Below, piece after piece: positions 9,309 to 18,449 of a stretch of DNA of 64,000 nucleotides. The DNA comes from Candidatus Bathyarchaeota archaeon (GTDB lineage Archaea > Thermoproteota > Bathyarchaeia > TCS64). The notes under the pieces were generated by a model. That model saw only the letters and a list, made by a program, of their open reading frames with translations. It was not told where the DNA came from and did not search any database. The DNA lies in the NCBI GenBank assembly GCA_014729945.1, contig WJJC01000066.1:5881-69880 (forward strand), in the 5' to 3' direction. The position numbers and the translations under genes were made by a program. Every line of letters begins with the position of its first letter. Positions within the stretch are counted from its first letter, which is position 1.

Positions 9309-9889
9309 GCAAGGCAGAACAGCATTATCAACGTAAACTCAAGGACGCAGTGCATCTACTATTCTTCACGCATCATAAATTACCCGGTGTTAGAGGCTGG
9401 GAGCTACGTAAAGAACTGGGATCTGATTGGCAGAACATCCTTGAGGTACTGGATAAACAGCTCCAACCATTTGACCTCCAGGTCAACAGAGTACTTGACG
9501 ACCCGGATATCGTTGACCCCACCAGTTCTCAGCTTCAGGATGCCAGGTACTATATCACCATGAGGGGTACCGTGGATCAGAAGACAGCCAAGACCATTGG
9601 GTGGCGTATAGATGATATCGCTGGATTAGCTGTATCCGTTGCTTATATTATCTCCAAGCAGGGGAAATCCACCAGACAAGACGTGGAGAGGGTCTTGGAG
9701 GAGAAGCTTCCGGGGTGGAGGGTGAAACTCAATATTGATCGTTATATCAATCAGGGATATCTTGGTGAGGATGACCAGGGTATGCTGTACCTTGACTGGC
9801 GTAGCAGAGCCGAGATAGACTCCAAGAAACTAGTGGACCTAGTGGTTAGCTACGGTAAAAGAGAGCAGGAAAAAAACTCTAACGAATAG
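9284..9889 (+). CDS. Tandem winged-helix protein, kite-like (ScpB or Nse1/Nse3-type) subunit
   Basis: About 200 residues with two predicted winged helices: residues 10-90 and 100-190 (DIAGLAVSVAYIISKQG, then DRYINQGYLGEDDQGMLYLDWRSRAEID). The final helix, wing and LxxR element resembles the end of Nse1 and ScpB-type kite proteins, which dimerise on the kleisin linker. The reading frame opens at GTG 9284; TTG 9293 is 8 nt after GAGGAG and may be the true start. Either way it overlaps the end of the kleisin gene, implying translational coupling. Its stop overlaps the convergent V4R gene by 11 bp. Confidence 0.68.
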   Translation: METLAKRVSKAEQHYQRKLKDAVHLLFFTHHKLPGVRGWELRKELGSDWQNILEVLDKQLQPFDLQVNRVLDDPDIVDPTSSQLQDARYYITMRGTVDQKTAKTIGWRIDDIAGLAVSVAYIISKQGKSTRQDVERVLEEKLPGWRVKLNIDRYINQGYLGEDDQGMLYLDWRSRAEIDSKKLVDLVVSYGKREQEKNSNE

Positions 9890-10391
9890 TCGTGATAGTG
9901 TAACGGCATTTCAATGGCTTTTCACTAACGATCTCCATCTCACAGGTATGTTCTTTTCCGTTAGTTGCATCAAAGATACCGGTTAGAAACCCTTTAGTGA
10001 ATGGATTCAGGTTCTCCAGCTCTTCCTTCATACCCATTTTTGTGAAGAAGCCATTCTCCTCAATTATAGTTATTTCATCTGTTTCTAGGGGATCTATGTC
10101 AGAGTTCTCGATAGTCATCGAGCCCCATCCAGCCATATATATGTTCTCAAAGATATTCTTCAACCCCTCTAACTTGTTTGGAGCATTTTTCAGAAGCTCT
10201 CCGTAACTTATCCCCACACCTAGACCACTCTGGTACATGAATACACCTGTTGCGCTACCGAAGTGTTCAGTTAGGTTTTCCACTATGCTGTGGATCATGG
10301 TTTCACCTATTAATACGAAACGGTAATCCACGTTTATGTTGCTCCATTCACCGCTTTCAGTATTGAACTTGAAAAAGTCCTCAGGTTTCAT
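9879..10391 (-). CDS. V4R-domain (4-vinyl reductase-like) protein
   Basis: The C-terminus (GFLTGIFDATNGKEHTCEMEIVSEK) follows the V4R small-molecule-binding pattern: GFFxGIF, a short turn, then a Cys-bearing strand. V4R domains act as sensors or in tetrapyrrole and hydrocarbon chemistry. I chose ATG 10391 (MKPEDFF, 170 residues) because a TATA box is centred 26 bp upstream, giving a leaderless mRNA; an in-frame ATG at 10424 would place that TATA inside the gene. Downstream of the cupin gene but probably separately transcribed. Confidence 0.68.
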   Translation of the reverse strand: MKPEDFFKFNTESGEWSNINVDYRFVLIGETMIHSIVENLTEHFGSATGVFMYQSGLGVGISYGELLKNAPNKLEGLKNIFENIYMAGWGSMTIENSDIDPLETDEITIIEENGFFTKMGMKEELENLNPFTKGFLTGIFDATNGKEHTCEMEIVSEKPLKCRYTITTIR

Positions 10392-10414
10392 ATTTAGGGG
10401 TTGTAGTAATACCG

Positions 10415-10420
10415 TATAAA
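10415..10420 (-). promoter_or_regulatory. TATA box of the V4R gene
   Basis: TTTATA on the minus strand, centred about 26 bp from ATG 10391. The spacing is that of an archaeal leaderless promoter. Confidence 0.45.
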
Positions 10421-10439
10421 CCATAGGGTGAAAATAAAA

Positions 10440-10814
10440 TTAGTCTCTTGGATCTACTCTGTCCTTCTTGTATTCATCGAATACTCCTAGGCAAGGTTCA
10501 CCCTCGTATGGTCCATCCCACCACTCGTATAGTACCGTGTCTTCCAATGCTACAAGGATGTGAGCTAATCCCTTGTGAGTCTTATGTACTATGTTCTCTT
10601 CAAGGAGGTGTTCCTCTAGTTCGCCATCTATTTCTTTAATCACTATGGCTGAGCCTCCGAGAAGCACAGTGTATTGATCATAGGGATGAATATGATCTCC
10701 ACGATAGGCACCCTTTTTTGTTTCAAGAAAGCTGCACCATTTACCGTTAACATCCGAAGCGTAACCCTTACCGACTTTTGGTCTCGATCCCCATTCCTCA
10801 ACATTGAACTCCAT
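10440..10814 (-). CDS. Cupin-fold protein
   Basis: 124 residues with the two half-motifs of a small cupin barrel: GDHIHPYDQYTVLLGG (about 42-57) and THKGLAHILVALEDTVLYEWW (about 79-99). His residues in both could bind a metal. Monodomain cupins of this type are sugar or small-molecule binding enzymes or sensors; no substrate is indicated. An AT-rich box about 25 bp upstream of ATG 10814 suggests a leaderless transcript. Confidence 0.75.
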   Translation of the reverse strand: MEFNVEEWGSRPKVGKGYASDVNGKWCSFLETKKGAYRGDHIHPYDQYTVLLGGSAIVIKEIDGELEEHLLEENIVHKTHKGLAHILVALEDTVLYEWWDGPYEGEPCLGVFDEYKKDRVDPRD

Positions 10815-10987
10815 GAATATTTCCCTTTTTCAATGTATTTTATCGCTTAAAGCAACATCTATAGGATTCTAGCAACGGTTTTCCGTTCATTAGAATTGTC
10901 TCAAATAAATGGATTATTCAATTTAATGGGTATGATTTTATAATCTGTACCACATTATCATTGATGAATATCCCTTTAGGTGACAAA

Positions 10988-11305
10988 ATGGCGCAAGAAG
11001 ACAAGATACTAGGCGTAGTAAACTCCGTTGGAATGGAGAGAGACGAGAAAGAATACAGAAAATTCAACCTAATCGTGGGAATCAAGGTAAAGACGGATAA
11101 GAGAGTCTCATACACTGAGGGAGAGAAGCTGATGAAACAGCTCCAGAAAGACTTGATGGGGAAAAACATCGAGCTTGAGATGGTCGCAGTCCCATGTCCC
11201 ATATGCGGCAGGACATTTAACTCTCAATTCGGTATGGAGCAACATAAACGTATGAAACACAAGGAAGACAAGAAGAAAAAGCAAAGCAAAAAATCCAAGA
11301 AATAA
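10988..11305 (+). CDS. Small archaeal C2H2 zinc-finger protein
   Basis: 105 residues from ATG 10988, which follows an AGGTGA ribosome site; an upstream in-frame start at 10961 lacks one. One classical C2H2 finger, CPICGRTFNSQFGMEQHKRM (ending in a second His), lies near residues 69-90, followed by a Lys-rich tail suited to nucleic acid binding. The first 65 residues form an alpha/beta domain of unknown fold. Probably a DNA- or RNA-binding protein. tRNA-Thr lies just downstream on the other strand. Confidence 0.75.
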   Translation: MAQEDKILGVVNSVGMERDEKEYRKFNLIVGIKVKTDKRVSYTEGEKLMKQLQKDLMGKNIELEMVAVPCPICGRTFNSQFGMEQHKRMKHKEDKKKKQSKKSKK

Positions 11306-11317
11306 TTTTTAGAATGG

Positions 11318-11389
11318 AGCCTCGGGCGGGATTCGAACCCGCGGCCAACAGCTTACAAGGCTGCCGCTCTACCTCTGAGCTACCAAGGC
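11318..11389 (-). tRNA. tRNA-Thr (TGT)
   Basis: Minus-strand cloverleaf: acceptor GCCTTGG/CCGAGGC, D stem GCTC/GAGC, anticodon stem GCAGC/GCTGT with loop CTTGTAA (anticodon TGT), T stem GCGGG/CCCGC around TTCGAAT, discriminator T. CCA follows directly (11315-11317). No intron. Confidence 0.95.
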
Positions 11390-11504
11390 GGTGTGCAACA
11401 ACTATGGTATGGGCAATCAAATAAAGATTATTCTAAGAGAGTATGGGAAATCATGCTATGGGTCTAAACATCTATAAGCAGAGACGAATTGAGTTGATTT
11501 AACC

Positions 11505-12500
11505 TTGAAATATGGGGTAATTATGGGTCTGTCCTTACTTCTAATCGGGTCCCAGATGACTGTTTTTGCTGATAGTAAAGAGCTTGAGATGGCTATGGTT
11601 TCAAGCAGCGAGTTTAATCAATCAAAGATCCAGAATTTAATACAGTGCAATACTCCAGTGGTTCTATACGGGGAAGATATTTCCAGTTTAAGTGATGTAT
11701 TTGATCCAAGTTTTGTGATCACGAATAGGACAGAGTCGAGCACTGGACTCGTGGTGAGCGGCTTCTGGGTCCAAGAGACGGGGAACAAGACAATTGAACA
11801 CCAGTTAAGAATATACGATATTAGTTACCATGAAAGACTCCAAGATAAAATCAGTAACTGGATTGAAGAGAGCGCCGGGAAACCCCTTCTCGAAGATTAC
11901 ATTGTTGAGAGTATTATCACCATTATTGAGTATCATGAACCATATGGTTTCATCGAGACAGAGATGGAGGTCCTAAATCTTGTCGATGATAATACAGAAT
12001 ATGACTGGTATGATGTCTCAATAAATCAACGTCTAATACCTGGATCCAACTATTCTTCATCAAGTTGGGAGTGGAACTGGCTAACTTATACAATGAACGG
12101 TTCGCTGGGTAAATCAAACAGCCATTTATCTAGCTATGATCAACCCCTAAGCAACGAATTACCTAGGGGGCCATTCAGTTTCCTCTGGAGAATAATGGGC
12201 TTTGATATAAGAGATCTAATCCCGTGGCTGAACCCACCTGAACCTAGAGTAGAAGGTATCGACATGAGTGATTTTAGCCAAGAGGTTTTCCAAGTCAGAT
12301 ACTCAGCACAAGAAGGATACATGCATAAAAATGAGCCGTTTATAGTCAATCACCACTATGTTGTTCGGGTGACGGAGAACCAGGCACCTGTCTTCTGGCA
12401 TCAGACACAAGTAAAATATATACGGACAGATGACATCGCAAAGATACCATATATTACGCCCCCACTTTTATCAGGTTACGTGGAAAAACAAATTAAATAA
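11505..12500 (+). CDS. Secreted or surface protein of unknown function
   Basis: 331 residues from a TTG start. The first 22 residues (MKYGVIMGLSLLLIGSQMTVFA) form a signal peptide with a plausible cut after FADS. The rest is polar, rich in Ser, Asn, Trp and aromatic residues, with no second membrane helix, so it is predicted to be extracellular. A Pro-rich stretch lies near 240-250. I recognise no family. An alternative in-frame ATG (11523) would shorten the signal. It converges with the flavoprotein gene, 4 bp between stops. Confidence 0.7.
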   Translation: MKYGVIMGLSLLLIGSQMTVFADSKELEMAMVSSSEFNQSKIQNLIQCNTPVVLYGEDISSLSDVFDPSFVITNRTESSTGLVVSGFWVQETGNKTIEHQLRIYDISYHERLQDKISNWIEESAGKPLLEDYIVESIITIIEYHEPYGFIETEMEVLNLVDDNTEYDWYDVSINQRLIPGSNYSSSSWEWNWLTYTMNGSLGKSNSHLSSYDQPLSNELPRGPFSFLWRIMGFDIRDLIPWLNPPEPRVEGIDMSDFSQEVFQVRYSAQEGYMHKNEPFIVNHHYVVRVTENQAPVFWHQTQVKYIRTDDIAKIPYITPPLLSGYVEKQIK

Positions 12501-12504
12501 CTGG

Positions 12505-13050
12505 TTAGAGGCTTTTACCTAAAACCCTAGCCTTATCCAGTAAGTCCTCATTCTCATTCACGGGATTGTTACCTGTTCCATGCGCCTTAAGAGACCCATG
12601 AACCTCCATGTTCCAGTAGTGACTCATCCTATCGTTCAGCCACTCAACTACTTCACCATAGACATTTGGGTTATCCCAGCCACAGGTGAAGACACTGATG
12701 AACTTTATATCATCCTTTATTCGTTTCCGGTACTCGGCTCCATGACTCTTACTGTAATAATAGAGTCTATCGATGAACAACTTGGCTCGTGAACTAACGT
12801 GATCATAGTAAATTGGGGTGCCCAGAACCATGGCATCCATAGACTCCAAGTGAGGCATTAACTTCGTGAAACCGTCATCAGGATAAACGTATCCATCTTC
12901 GTTAGCTTCAAGGGGATTAAGATCCAATTCGCTTAGATAAAACAGGGTGGTCTCATTTCCAGCTTCCTCTGCACCCTTAACTACTTCCTTAACTAGTCTA
13001 GCTGTGTTTCCATTTTTACGGGGCCCAGCCACTATGCCTAATACTTTCAT
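12505..13050 (-). CDS. NADPH-dependent FMN reductase / flavodoxin-fold iron-sulfur flavoprotein family
   Basis: 181 residues from ATG 13050 (MKVLGIVAGPRKNGNTARLV). The phosphate-binding loop GPRKNGNTA near residues 9-17 and LGTPIYYDHVSSRAKLFIDR near 80-100 are typical of FMN-binding NADPH reductases. The CxxCxxC cluster loop of iron-sulfur flavoproteins is absent, so it is a plain FMN reductase. Possible electron donor to unknown partners; nothing in the neighbourhood indicates one. Two further in-frame ATGs lie at 13059 and 13056. Confidence 0.85.
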   Translation of the reverse strand: MKVLGIVAGPRKNGNTARLVKEVVKGAEEAGNETTLFYLSELDLNPLEANEDGYVYPDDGFTKLMPHLESMDAMVLGTPIYYDHVSSRAKLFIDRLYYYSKSHGAEYRKRIKDDIKFISVFTCGWDNPNVYGEVVEWLNDRMSHYWNMEVHGSLKAHGTGNNPVNENEDLLDKARVLGKSL

Positions 13051-13167
13051 ACACATCATTGGTACCCGGGTTGTTATGAAAGTAACTACTGATGTATAGA
13101 AGCCCTTTTAGATTAGTATTAATTCTCTACAGCGTTAGACGAGAAAACCTGTACGGTGCACGTCCAT

Positions 13168-14034
13168 ATGTCTGTAAACGAAAACAAACTTGATGAACTG
13201 GAAGAACAGGCAGCTGAATTAAGAGAACAGAGAAACCAGTTATTTGAGAAGATCAGTAAAATCAGAGACGAGAGAGACCGTCTGAATAAGAAAGCTAGAG
13301 CCACACGCGAACAAGCTCACAAGCATAGGAAAGAGAGGGATAGGATCAACGCCAAGGTACAGGAGATAAAACAGAGCCTTGGACCTCTCTTTGACGAATT
13401 ATCCGAGAAAAACAAGGAGCTTAGAAAAGCGGATAGGGCTCTTAGGAAAGAGTACCGGGGATTACCCAGTAAGAAGAAAGTTCAGGAAGACCTCAAACGC
13501 ATCGAGTGGGAGGTAATGACCACGCCCACACAGGAGATGCTAGGCAGAGAAGAAGAGCTGGTTAAGCGGGCCTCCGATCTCAGGAAGACTCTTGAAGAAT
13601 TCAAGGGAATCGAAGAGAAGAAGGATGTAAAAAAGGATTACCTCGCGGATAAAAAAACCACGGAAGCAGATATTAATACTCTCAGAGACGAGATAAACCA
13701 GTTGGCTGAGAAGAGCCAGGAACACCATGAACGAATGATTCTATTCTACGAGCAAGCGGATAAAGAACAAGAGATGGCGGACGCCGCTCATAAACGCTAC
13801 GTGGAGAAGATTAAAGAGGCTGATGAGATTAAGAGCGAGCTCAGCGTAATTATGCCCGAGATCAATGCTTTAAGGGATGGACTTAAAGCTCATGATCAAA
13901 GACTAGCTAAGCTACGTAAGATGAACGCCCAGGAGAGGGCTGAGGCTAGGAAGCAGGCGGCTATTAAGAAGATGGAGAACGGGGAGAAGCTCAGTTTCCA
14001 GGAGCTTAAACTCATCTACGATGATGAAGAGTAA
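13168..14034 (+). CDS. Archaeal coiled-coil protein, COG1340 family
   Basis: 288 residues that are almost wholly charged coiled coil (Glu, Lys, Arg, Gln heptads) with a short C-terminal motif, KKMENGEKLSFQELKLIYDD, typical of COG1340. The family is nearly universal in archaea; its function is not established, though links to chromosome or RNA processes have been proposed. ATG 13168 (MSVNENKLDEL) is preferred to the in-frame GTG at 13156. Single gene. Confidence 0.82.
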   Translation: MSVNENKLDELEEQAAELREQRNQLFEKISKIRDERDRLNKKARATREQAHKHRKERDRINAKVQEIKQSLGPLFDELSEKNKELRKADRALRKEYRGLPSKKKVQEDLKRIEWEVMTTPTQEMLGREEELVKRASDLRKTLEEFKGIEEKKDVKKDYLADKKTTEADINTLRDEINQLAEKSQEHHERMILFYEQADKEQEMADAAHKRYVEKIKEADEIKSELSVIMPEINALRDGLKAHDQRLAKLRKMNAQERAEARKQAAIKKMENGEKLSFQELKLIYDDEE

Positions 14035-14035
14035 T

Positions 14036-14965
14036 TTAGGTTCTATATATGGGGCAGGTCATGCAGTGTATACCGCCCATCCCTTTTCGCATCTCTTCAC
14101 CGGGGATCTGGATTACCTCGATTCCACGTTCACGGCATTCCCGCATAACCCTCGGGTTACCGGTGTAGTGAAACGCTAGGTCTTTGTCTATTGTAAGGAA
14201 GTTTGCAGCCATATCAATACATTCTTGGTCGTTTATCTCTAGGAGGTCCCAGTTTTTTTCTCGTAGCCACTCGGTGAAGCTTCCTCTCCAAGTCTCATTA
14301 CTTGTCTTGAACAAAGTAGGGACGTTCTCCATTACCTCGGGGTGGATTAAAGCTACTTTTCCGGGGAGTTCACTGAACTCACCGTCAATGTGTACGATGC
14401 CAAGTGGCATGTTGAGCTGGATGAACAGGTCTACCAGATTGTTTTCCAGAAGATAGTCGCTCATCTGGTTTAACGCGCCCTGTGTTGCTCTGTCACATAG
14501 ACCAGCGACAGCGACCCTGTCCTCTAGTAAGGCGAATCCTCCTCCCTCGAAGCTCTCAGGCTCATGCATCTCCATTGCGATGGGTACATCGTTAGCCCGG
14601 TGAGCTGCCTTTATGATTGGGGACTCTAGTCGTCTACTGGGTAGCCCCATCTTGAATAGAAGGGCACCATTGTTGGTCATGGTGCTGCTATCCCTGACGA
14701 ACACTAGGTTGGGTGTCTTGTAGCTCTGTTCTAGTGCTTCTTCATTGTCCGCGATAAGGTCACGTACAAGCAGGGTCTCTACTCCGGCTTCTCGTAAAGC
14801 GTTCACGAGTTCCTGGTGGTCGTTGATGAAGCGTTTTACATCTACTGGTTGATCAAAGTGGTGTGCAACTTGGTCATCGTTGGCTAGCTTCAGTTCTTTT
14901 CCGGGGTGATGAACCATTACCCGCTTTAGGGTTCCTGATTCATGGGTTATTCCATATTTTGACAT
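14036..14965 (-). CDS. Arginine deiminase-like / amidinotransferase superfamily enzyme
   Basis: Guanidine-modifying enzyme, 309 residues. Superfamily landmarks: FVRDSS (Asp of the guanidino-binding site), FEGGGF, the catalytic HIDGEFS region, and the nucleophilic Cys in GGIHCMTCP (C301). It most resembles archaeal/bacterial arginine deiminases (arginine to citrulline plus ammonia) or dimethylargininases. No carbamate kinase or ornithine carbamoyltransferase gene is nearby, so a full deiminase pathway is not shown. Confidence 0.85.
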   Translation of the reverse strand: MSKYGITHESGTLKRVMVHHPGKELKLANDDQVAHHFDQPVDVKRFINDHQELVNALREAGVETLLVRDLIADNEEALEQSYKTPNLVFVRDSSTMTNNGALLFKMGLPSRRLESPIIKAAHRANDVPIAMEMHEPESFEGGGFALLEDRVAVAGLCDRATQGALNQMSDYLLENNLVDLFIQLNMPLGIVHIDGEFSELPGKVALIHPEVMENVPTLFKTSNETWRGSFTEWLREKNWDLLEINDQECIDMAANFLTIDKDLAFHYTGNPRVMRECRERGIEVIQIPGEEMRKGMGGIHCMTCPIYRT

Positions 14966-15019
14966 ACCGTATTCTAATTGGGTAGGACATAAAACACTAT
15001 GCAGGAGCCGGTTTATGGA

Positions 15020-15283
15020 TTATTTGGATTTTTTCTTGGCTGCTCTCTTCTCTGCTCGTGCTCTCCGCTTCTCGGCTTTCTCTCTTTCTTTCTCTGTTAT
15101 TCGGTATTTTCGTTGACCGTCGTCGGCTTTGAAGCTGTTTATCCGCTCGTCTTTGAACATTTTTTTTAGTAGGGTGAATGCTTTTTTTTCTTTGACGTCT
15201 AATTCATCGGCTATCTCTTTTAGGGACATTGGTCCATCTAGTAGTAGGACTCCGATTTTGTTTCGTAGTGTTGATGCTGACAT
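15020..15283 (-). CDS. Small winged-helix DNA-binding protein with a basic tail
   Basis: 87 residues from ATG 15283 (MSASTLRNKIGVLLL). A winged helix-turn-helix (MSLKEIADELDVKEKKAFTLLKKM) is followed by a wing and a Lys/Arg-rich tail that may be unstructured and bind nucleic acid. An AT-rich TATA-like box near 15317 predicts transcription start near 15291, which favours this start over 15301. Likely a transcription factor or chromatin-type protein. The target is unknown. Confidence 0.7.
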   Translation of the reverse strand: MSASTLRNKIGVLLLDGPMSLKEIADELDVKEKKAFTLLKKMFKDERINSFKADDGQRKYRITEKEREKAEKRRARAEKRAAKKKSK

Positions 15284-15471
15284 AGTCTTCAAGCACATCA
15301 TATGGGGTTTTTTTATTAAAACTTGACGTGTTTTGGGGTCTTTTGGTATTTAAATTCACCGGTAATTATATCGTTTTTTTGGTTGCTGTGTTTTTTTGGT
15401 TCATGTGGTTTCAGATAGACTAATTCTCATCGTTAACCTTATATGGTTGACGTTGTTAGTTTGATCTGTAT

Positions 15472-16721
15472 ATGAATCAACTATGGATGGCTGCATTCAC
15501 ATATGCATCCGCCCTGATATTACTCACAGAAGCGTTCTCCTTGATGTACAGATTAACAAAGGTACCTAACTATGCACTTGGAACACTCATGCCCATAGGA
15601 GCCTATACAGCTTATACAAGTAAACATATCCTCCATAATCCAGTGTATCTCGCTTTTCCCACCGCGTTTCTAGTAGGCTCAATACTGGCGTTAATAATCA
15701 ATACGTTCATCATCGAGCCGTTGATGATAAAAGGAAGATCACTGGTTGAGATTACCTTGGCACCATTGGATTGGGGATACTGTTAGAAGCCTTGATCCAA
15801 ATTTATCATAAATACATCAAGGTTCCCCATACAAACATAATGCTTCGTCAATATGATTTCAAAATCGGAGAAATCTATAGCGTTTTTCCAGTATCAGCAA
15901 TATTAGCTATATCATCATTTCTATTAATCAGACATATCTTCAAATCAACTAGATTTGGGTGCTCCGTCAGAGCGGTTTTGGATGATGTTGAGTTAGCTCA
16001 GGTTCAGGGCATCAACCCTACAAGAAGTAGGGGTGGTATCTGGGTCCTCGCTGGTGGTTTATCGGGTTTATCAGGTGCGATAATGACTATGTGGTTCCAT
16101 CTTACGCCTTTAAGTGGTTCATGGATTATGATTTCTATTATTGCCGCTGCTTTGCTTGGTGGAATTGACAGTTACAGGGGAGCGTTTATAGGAGGATTGT
16201 TGACGGGTCTCGCGGAGATAATGTTAGTCACCTGGGGTCAGAGCATCATAGGAGTGTGGGTAGGTATGTTTAGAATACTTGTACCCACCATGATTATTGT
16301 TCTTGTGTTGATGTTCGCCCCAAATGGGTTATTTGGATCTGATATAACACAAGATGGTTTAGTATCTAGACACCTGCTCACGAAAGCCAACAGTAAATAT
16401 CTGATAATAGCAACAATTTTACTCATAGTAGGTGGATCAGTGCTTACACATACATGTAACGTGAATAAGGCAAAGGCGAGGGACGAGGTCATCCATGGGT
16501 TCTCTGGGTATAATTTAGAGGTTAGAGAAATGGACCATAAGGTAACCAGCTTTAACGTGGGTAATCTCACAGTCTTCAAAAACACCATTGAGAGGTTGAA
16601 TATATCCAAGGTCTACATGGAGCCCAATGGTGTAACGTTCTATTATATTCGAAATGATGTTTACTGGGAGACCAATGTCAGGTTTAAACGCATAGGGTTA
16701 TGCAGATTCGAAGCAGCATAA
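15472..16721 (+). pseudogene. LivH-like branched-chain amino acid ABC permease, frameshifted
   Basis: Two frames make one protein. Frame A (15472-15786) gives the N-terminal helices, ending SLVEITLA. Frame B resumes as IGLGILLEALIQIY, so a single base was lost near 15760. The B part has the LivH core (GCSVRAV, LAGGLSGLSGAI, AAALLGGIDSYRGAFIGG). After that comes an extra transmembrane helix and about 85 polar residues not usual in LivH. No LivM, LivG, LivF or binding protein is nearby, so it is an orphan. Either a decayed gene or a sequencing indel. Confidence 0.78.
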
Positions 16722-16786
16722 ATTAAAAAACAACCTTACCTAAACAATATAGGTCGCGTTTCGCTATTATTCATGACTGAGTGAGT

Positions 16787-17017
16787 ATGCCCAGAAAAGT
16801 CTCAAGGGGAAAACACGGGGTATGTCCACGCATCAAAGAGTGTAAACGACCTATAACTAGGCTGCATTTTAGTACTTTCTGTCTTGGAGGCAACTGGAAA
16901 AAATGTCACTGGTACAATAAGTGGGCGCGTACATTGAAAAGACCACTGGTACATCTCCAGAAGATGGCTATAAGCCAAGCTCAAAAAGCAGAACAATTAG
17001 CCGAAAAAGATAACTAG
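16787..17017 (+). CDS. Small cysteine-rich basic protein
   Basis: 76 residues from ATG 16787 (in-frame GTG at 16781 is an alternative). Four Cys in CPRIKECKRP...FCLGGNWKKC, close to conserved-looking aromatic residues, suggest a small zinc-binding domain; the rest is basic. I recognise no family. Lies downstream of the broken permease with 65 bp between them. Confidence 0.5.
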   Translation: MPRKVSRGKHGVCPRIKECKRPITRLHFSTFCLGGNWKKCHWYNKWARTLKRPLVHLQKMAISQAQKAEQLAEKDN

Positions 17018-17070
17018 AAAATCAGAGTCAGATAAATATCAAACCAAGTCCTAGAAAATATTAAAATGGT

Positions 17071-17742
17071 TTAATGCCTTCTTACGGCGATGGCTCTTAC
17101 TATGTCCGCGGTATTCTCACACCAGTCTGCAATGGTCTCAAGAGCATCAAAGAACTCGTTTATCATTATTAACTGACCGGTCTTAAACTCGGTTAGTTCA
17201 TCTTCAGCGAAATAGAAACGAGCCTCACCATAAAGATCATCTATTGTTTCCTCCAACATCTCTACTTCATCAGCGAGACTTAATGCCTTATTGGGGTCTC
17301 GCGGTAAAGCATCAATGCTTTTGATCAATACCTTAACGCAATCCACGTTAGCTTTCACCATTTTGAAAGCCGAGTCCTTGAGGTTATCGGTCACCTTCTC
17401 GAAGGGGATTGTTCGCAGTATCCTACCAGCCTCCTTAGACCAGTCAGCTATCCAGTCAACTGCCCTGACAAGCTCCATGAGATCATCTCTTTCTTCAGGA
17501 TACATCTCACCCTTGGTTAACTCCTCCACCATGTTTCTTCTAAGCTCGTCAGCCTCTCTCTCAAACCTGCTAATATCTGTGAATATGTTGCTTCCTGATT
17601 CTTGACCGTCTTTACTTGCTGCTTCAACCATGGTCTGGAGGCTTTGGACCGCTTTTTCTGTTAACTCTAGGTGTTTCTCCACCATCTCTAGTACGTTGGC
17701 CCCTCTGTTGGGGCCCAATCTTCCGAATAGTCTTCTCGCCAT
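17071..17742 (-). CDS. PhoU-like DUF47 protein, second copy in the phosphate operon
   Basis: 223 all-helical residues of the DUF47/TIGR00153 family, relatives of PhoU that bind metal clusters and modulate phosphate transporters. It ends NTADIVRAIAVRR, typical of the family. It is about half identical by eye in pattern to the DUF47 protein just upstream (both have YPEERDDLMELVRAVDWIAD-like segments), so the pair arose by duplication. Third gene of the operon, 29 bp after the first DUF47 gene. Confidence 0.88.
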   Translation of the reverse strand: MARRLFGRLGPNRGANVLEMVEKHLELTEKAVQSLQTMVEAASKDGQESGSNIFTDISRFEREADELRRNMVEELTKGEMYPEERDDLMELVRAVDWIADWSKEAGRILRTIPFEKVTDNLKDSAFKMVKANVDCVKVLIKSIDALPRDPNKALSLADEVEMLEETIDDLYGEARFYFAEDELTEFKTGQLIMINEFFDALETIADWCENTADIVRAIAVRRH

Positions 17743-17771
17743 TTATGTACACATCCCATATTTTTTTAACA

Positions 17772-18449
17772 TTATATCACTCTAATCGCTATAGCTCTAG
17801 CAACATCAACCGAGTTTTCGCACCAGTCAGATGCTTCTTCGATGGATTCTATGAGTTCATTAACCAGTATCAATGCGCTCCTAGTAAGTTCTCCTTCATC
17901 CATCATAACTAATTGATTTCTAGCCTCACCGAATAAATCATCCATATCCTCTTCGAATAACTCAACCTGGTCAGCAAGATCAAGCGCTTTTTGGGGGTTC
18001 CTTGATAACTCGTGTATACATTGGGATAAAACCCTTACAGTGGCATAGTTTTCTCTACACATAGTTTCTATTGATTCCCTGAAGCTTTCTGGTAACTTTT
18101 CAAAGGGGATAATCACTAAAAGTCTGCTTGCTTCTCTCGATAGGTCTGCGATCCAGTCGACAGCTCTGACTAGTTCTATCAAGTCATCGCGTTCATTGGG
18201 ATAAAGATCTCTTTTGCTTAGCTCGTTTACCATATCTCTTCTTATTTTGTCTGCTTGCATCTCATAACGGCTAATTGTTCCATAATGGGGTTTCTTTCTT
18301 TCAGGCTCCTCGACTATGTTCTGCACCATCTCATACAGTTGATAAACTGCCTTAGTGGTCAACTCAAGATGCTCATAGGTCATCTCGAGGACTTTTTCAT
18401 TTCTCCGGTCCCCGAACCATCTTAGAATTCTTTCTCTCACAATGTACAC
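17772..18449 (-). CDS. PhoU-like DUF47 protein, first copy in the phosphate operon
   Basis: 225 residues of the DUF47 family, GTG start at 18449 directly abutting the stop codon of the Na/phosphate transporter (zero spacing), so translation is probably coupled. The segment YPNERDDLIELVRAVDWIAD and the ending NSVDVARAIAIRVI match its downstream paralogue. Expected to regulate or gate the adjacent transporter. Confidence 0.9.
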   Translation of the reverse strand: MYIVRERILRWFGDRRNEKVLEMTYEHLELTTKAVYQLYEMVQNIVEEPERKKPHYGTISRYEMQADKIRRDMVNELSKRDLYPNERDDLIELVRAVDWIADLSREASRLLVIIPFEKLPESFRESIETMCRENYATVRVLSQCIHELSRNPQKALDLADQVELFEEDMDDLFGEARNQLVMMDEGELTRSALILVNELIESIEEASDWCENSVDVARAIAIRVI

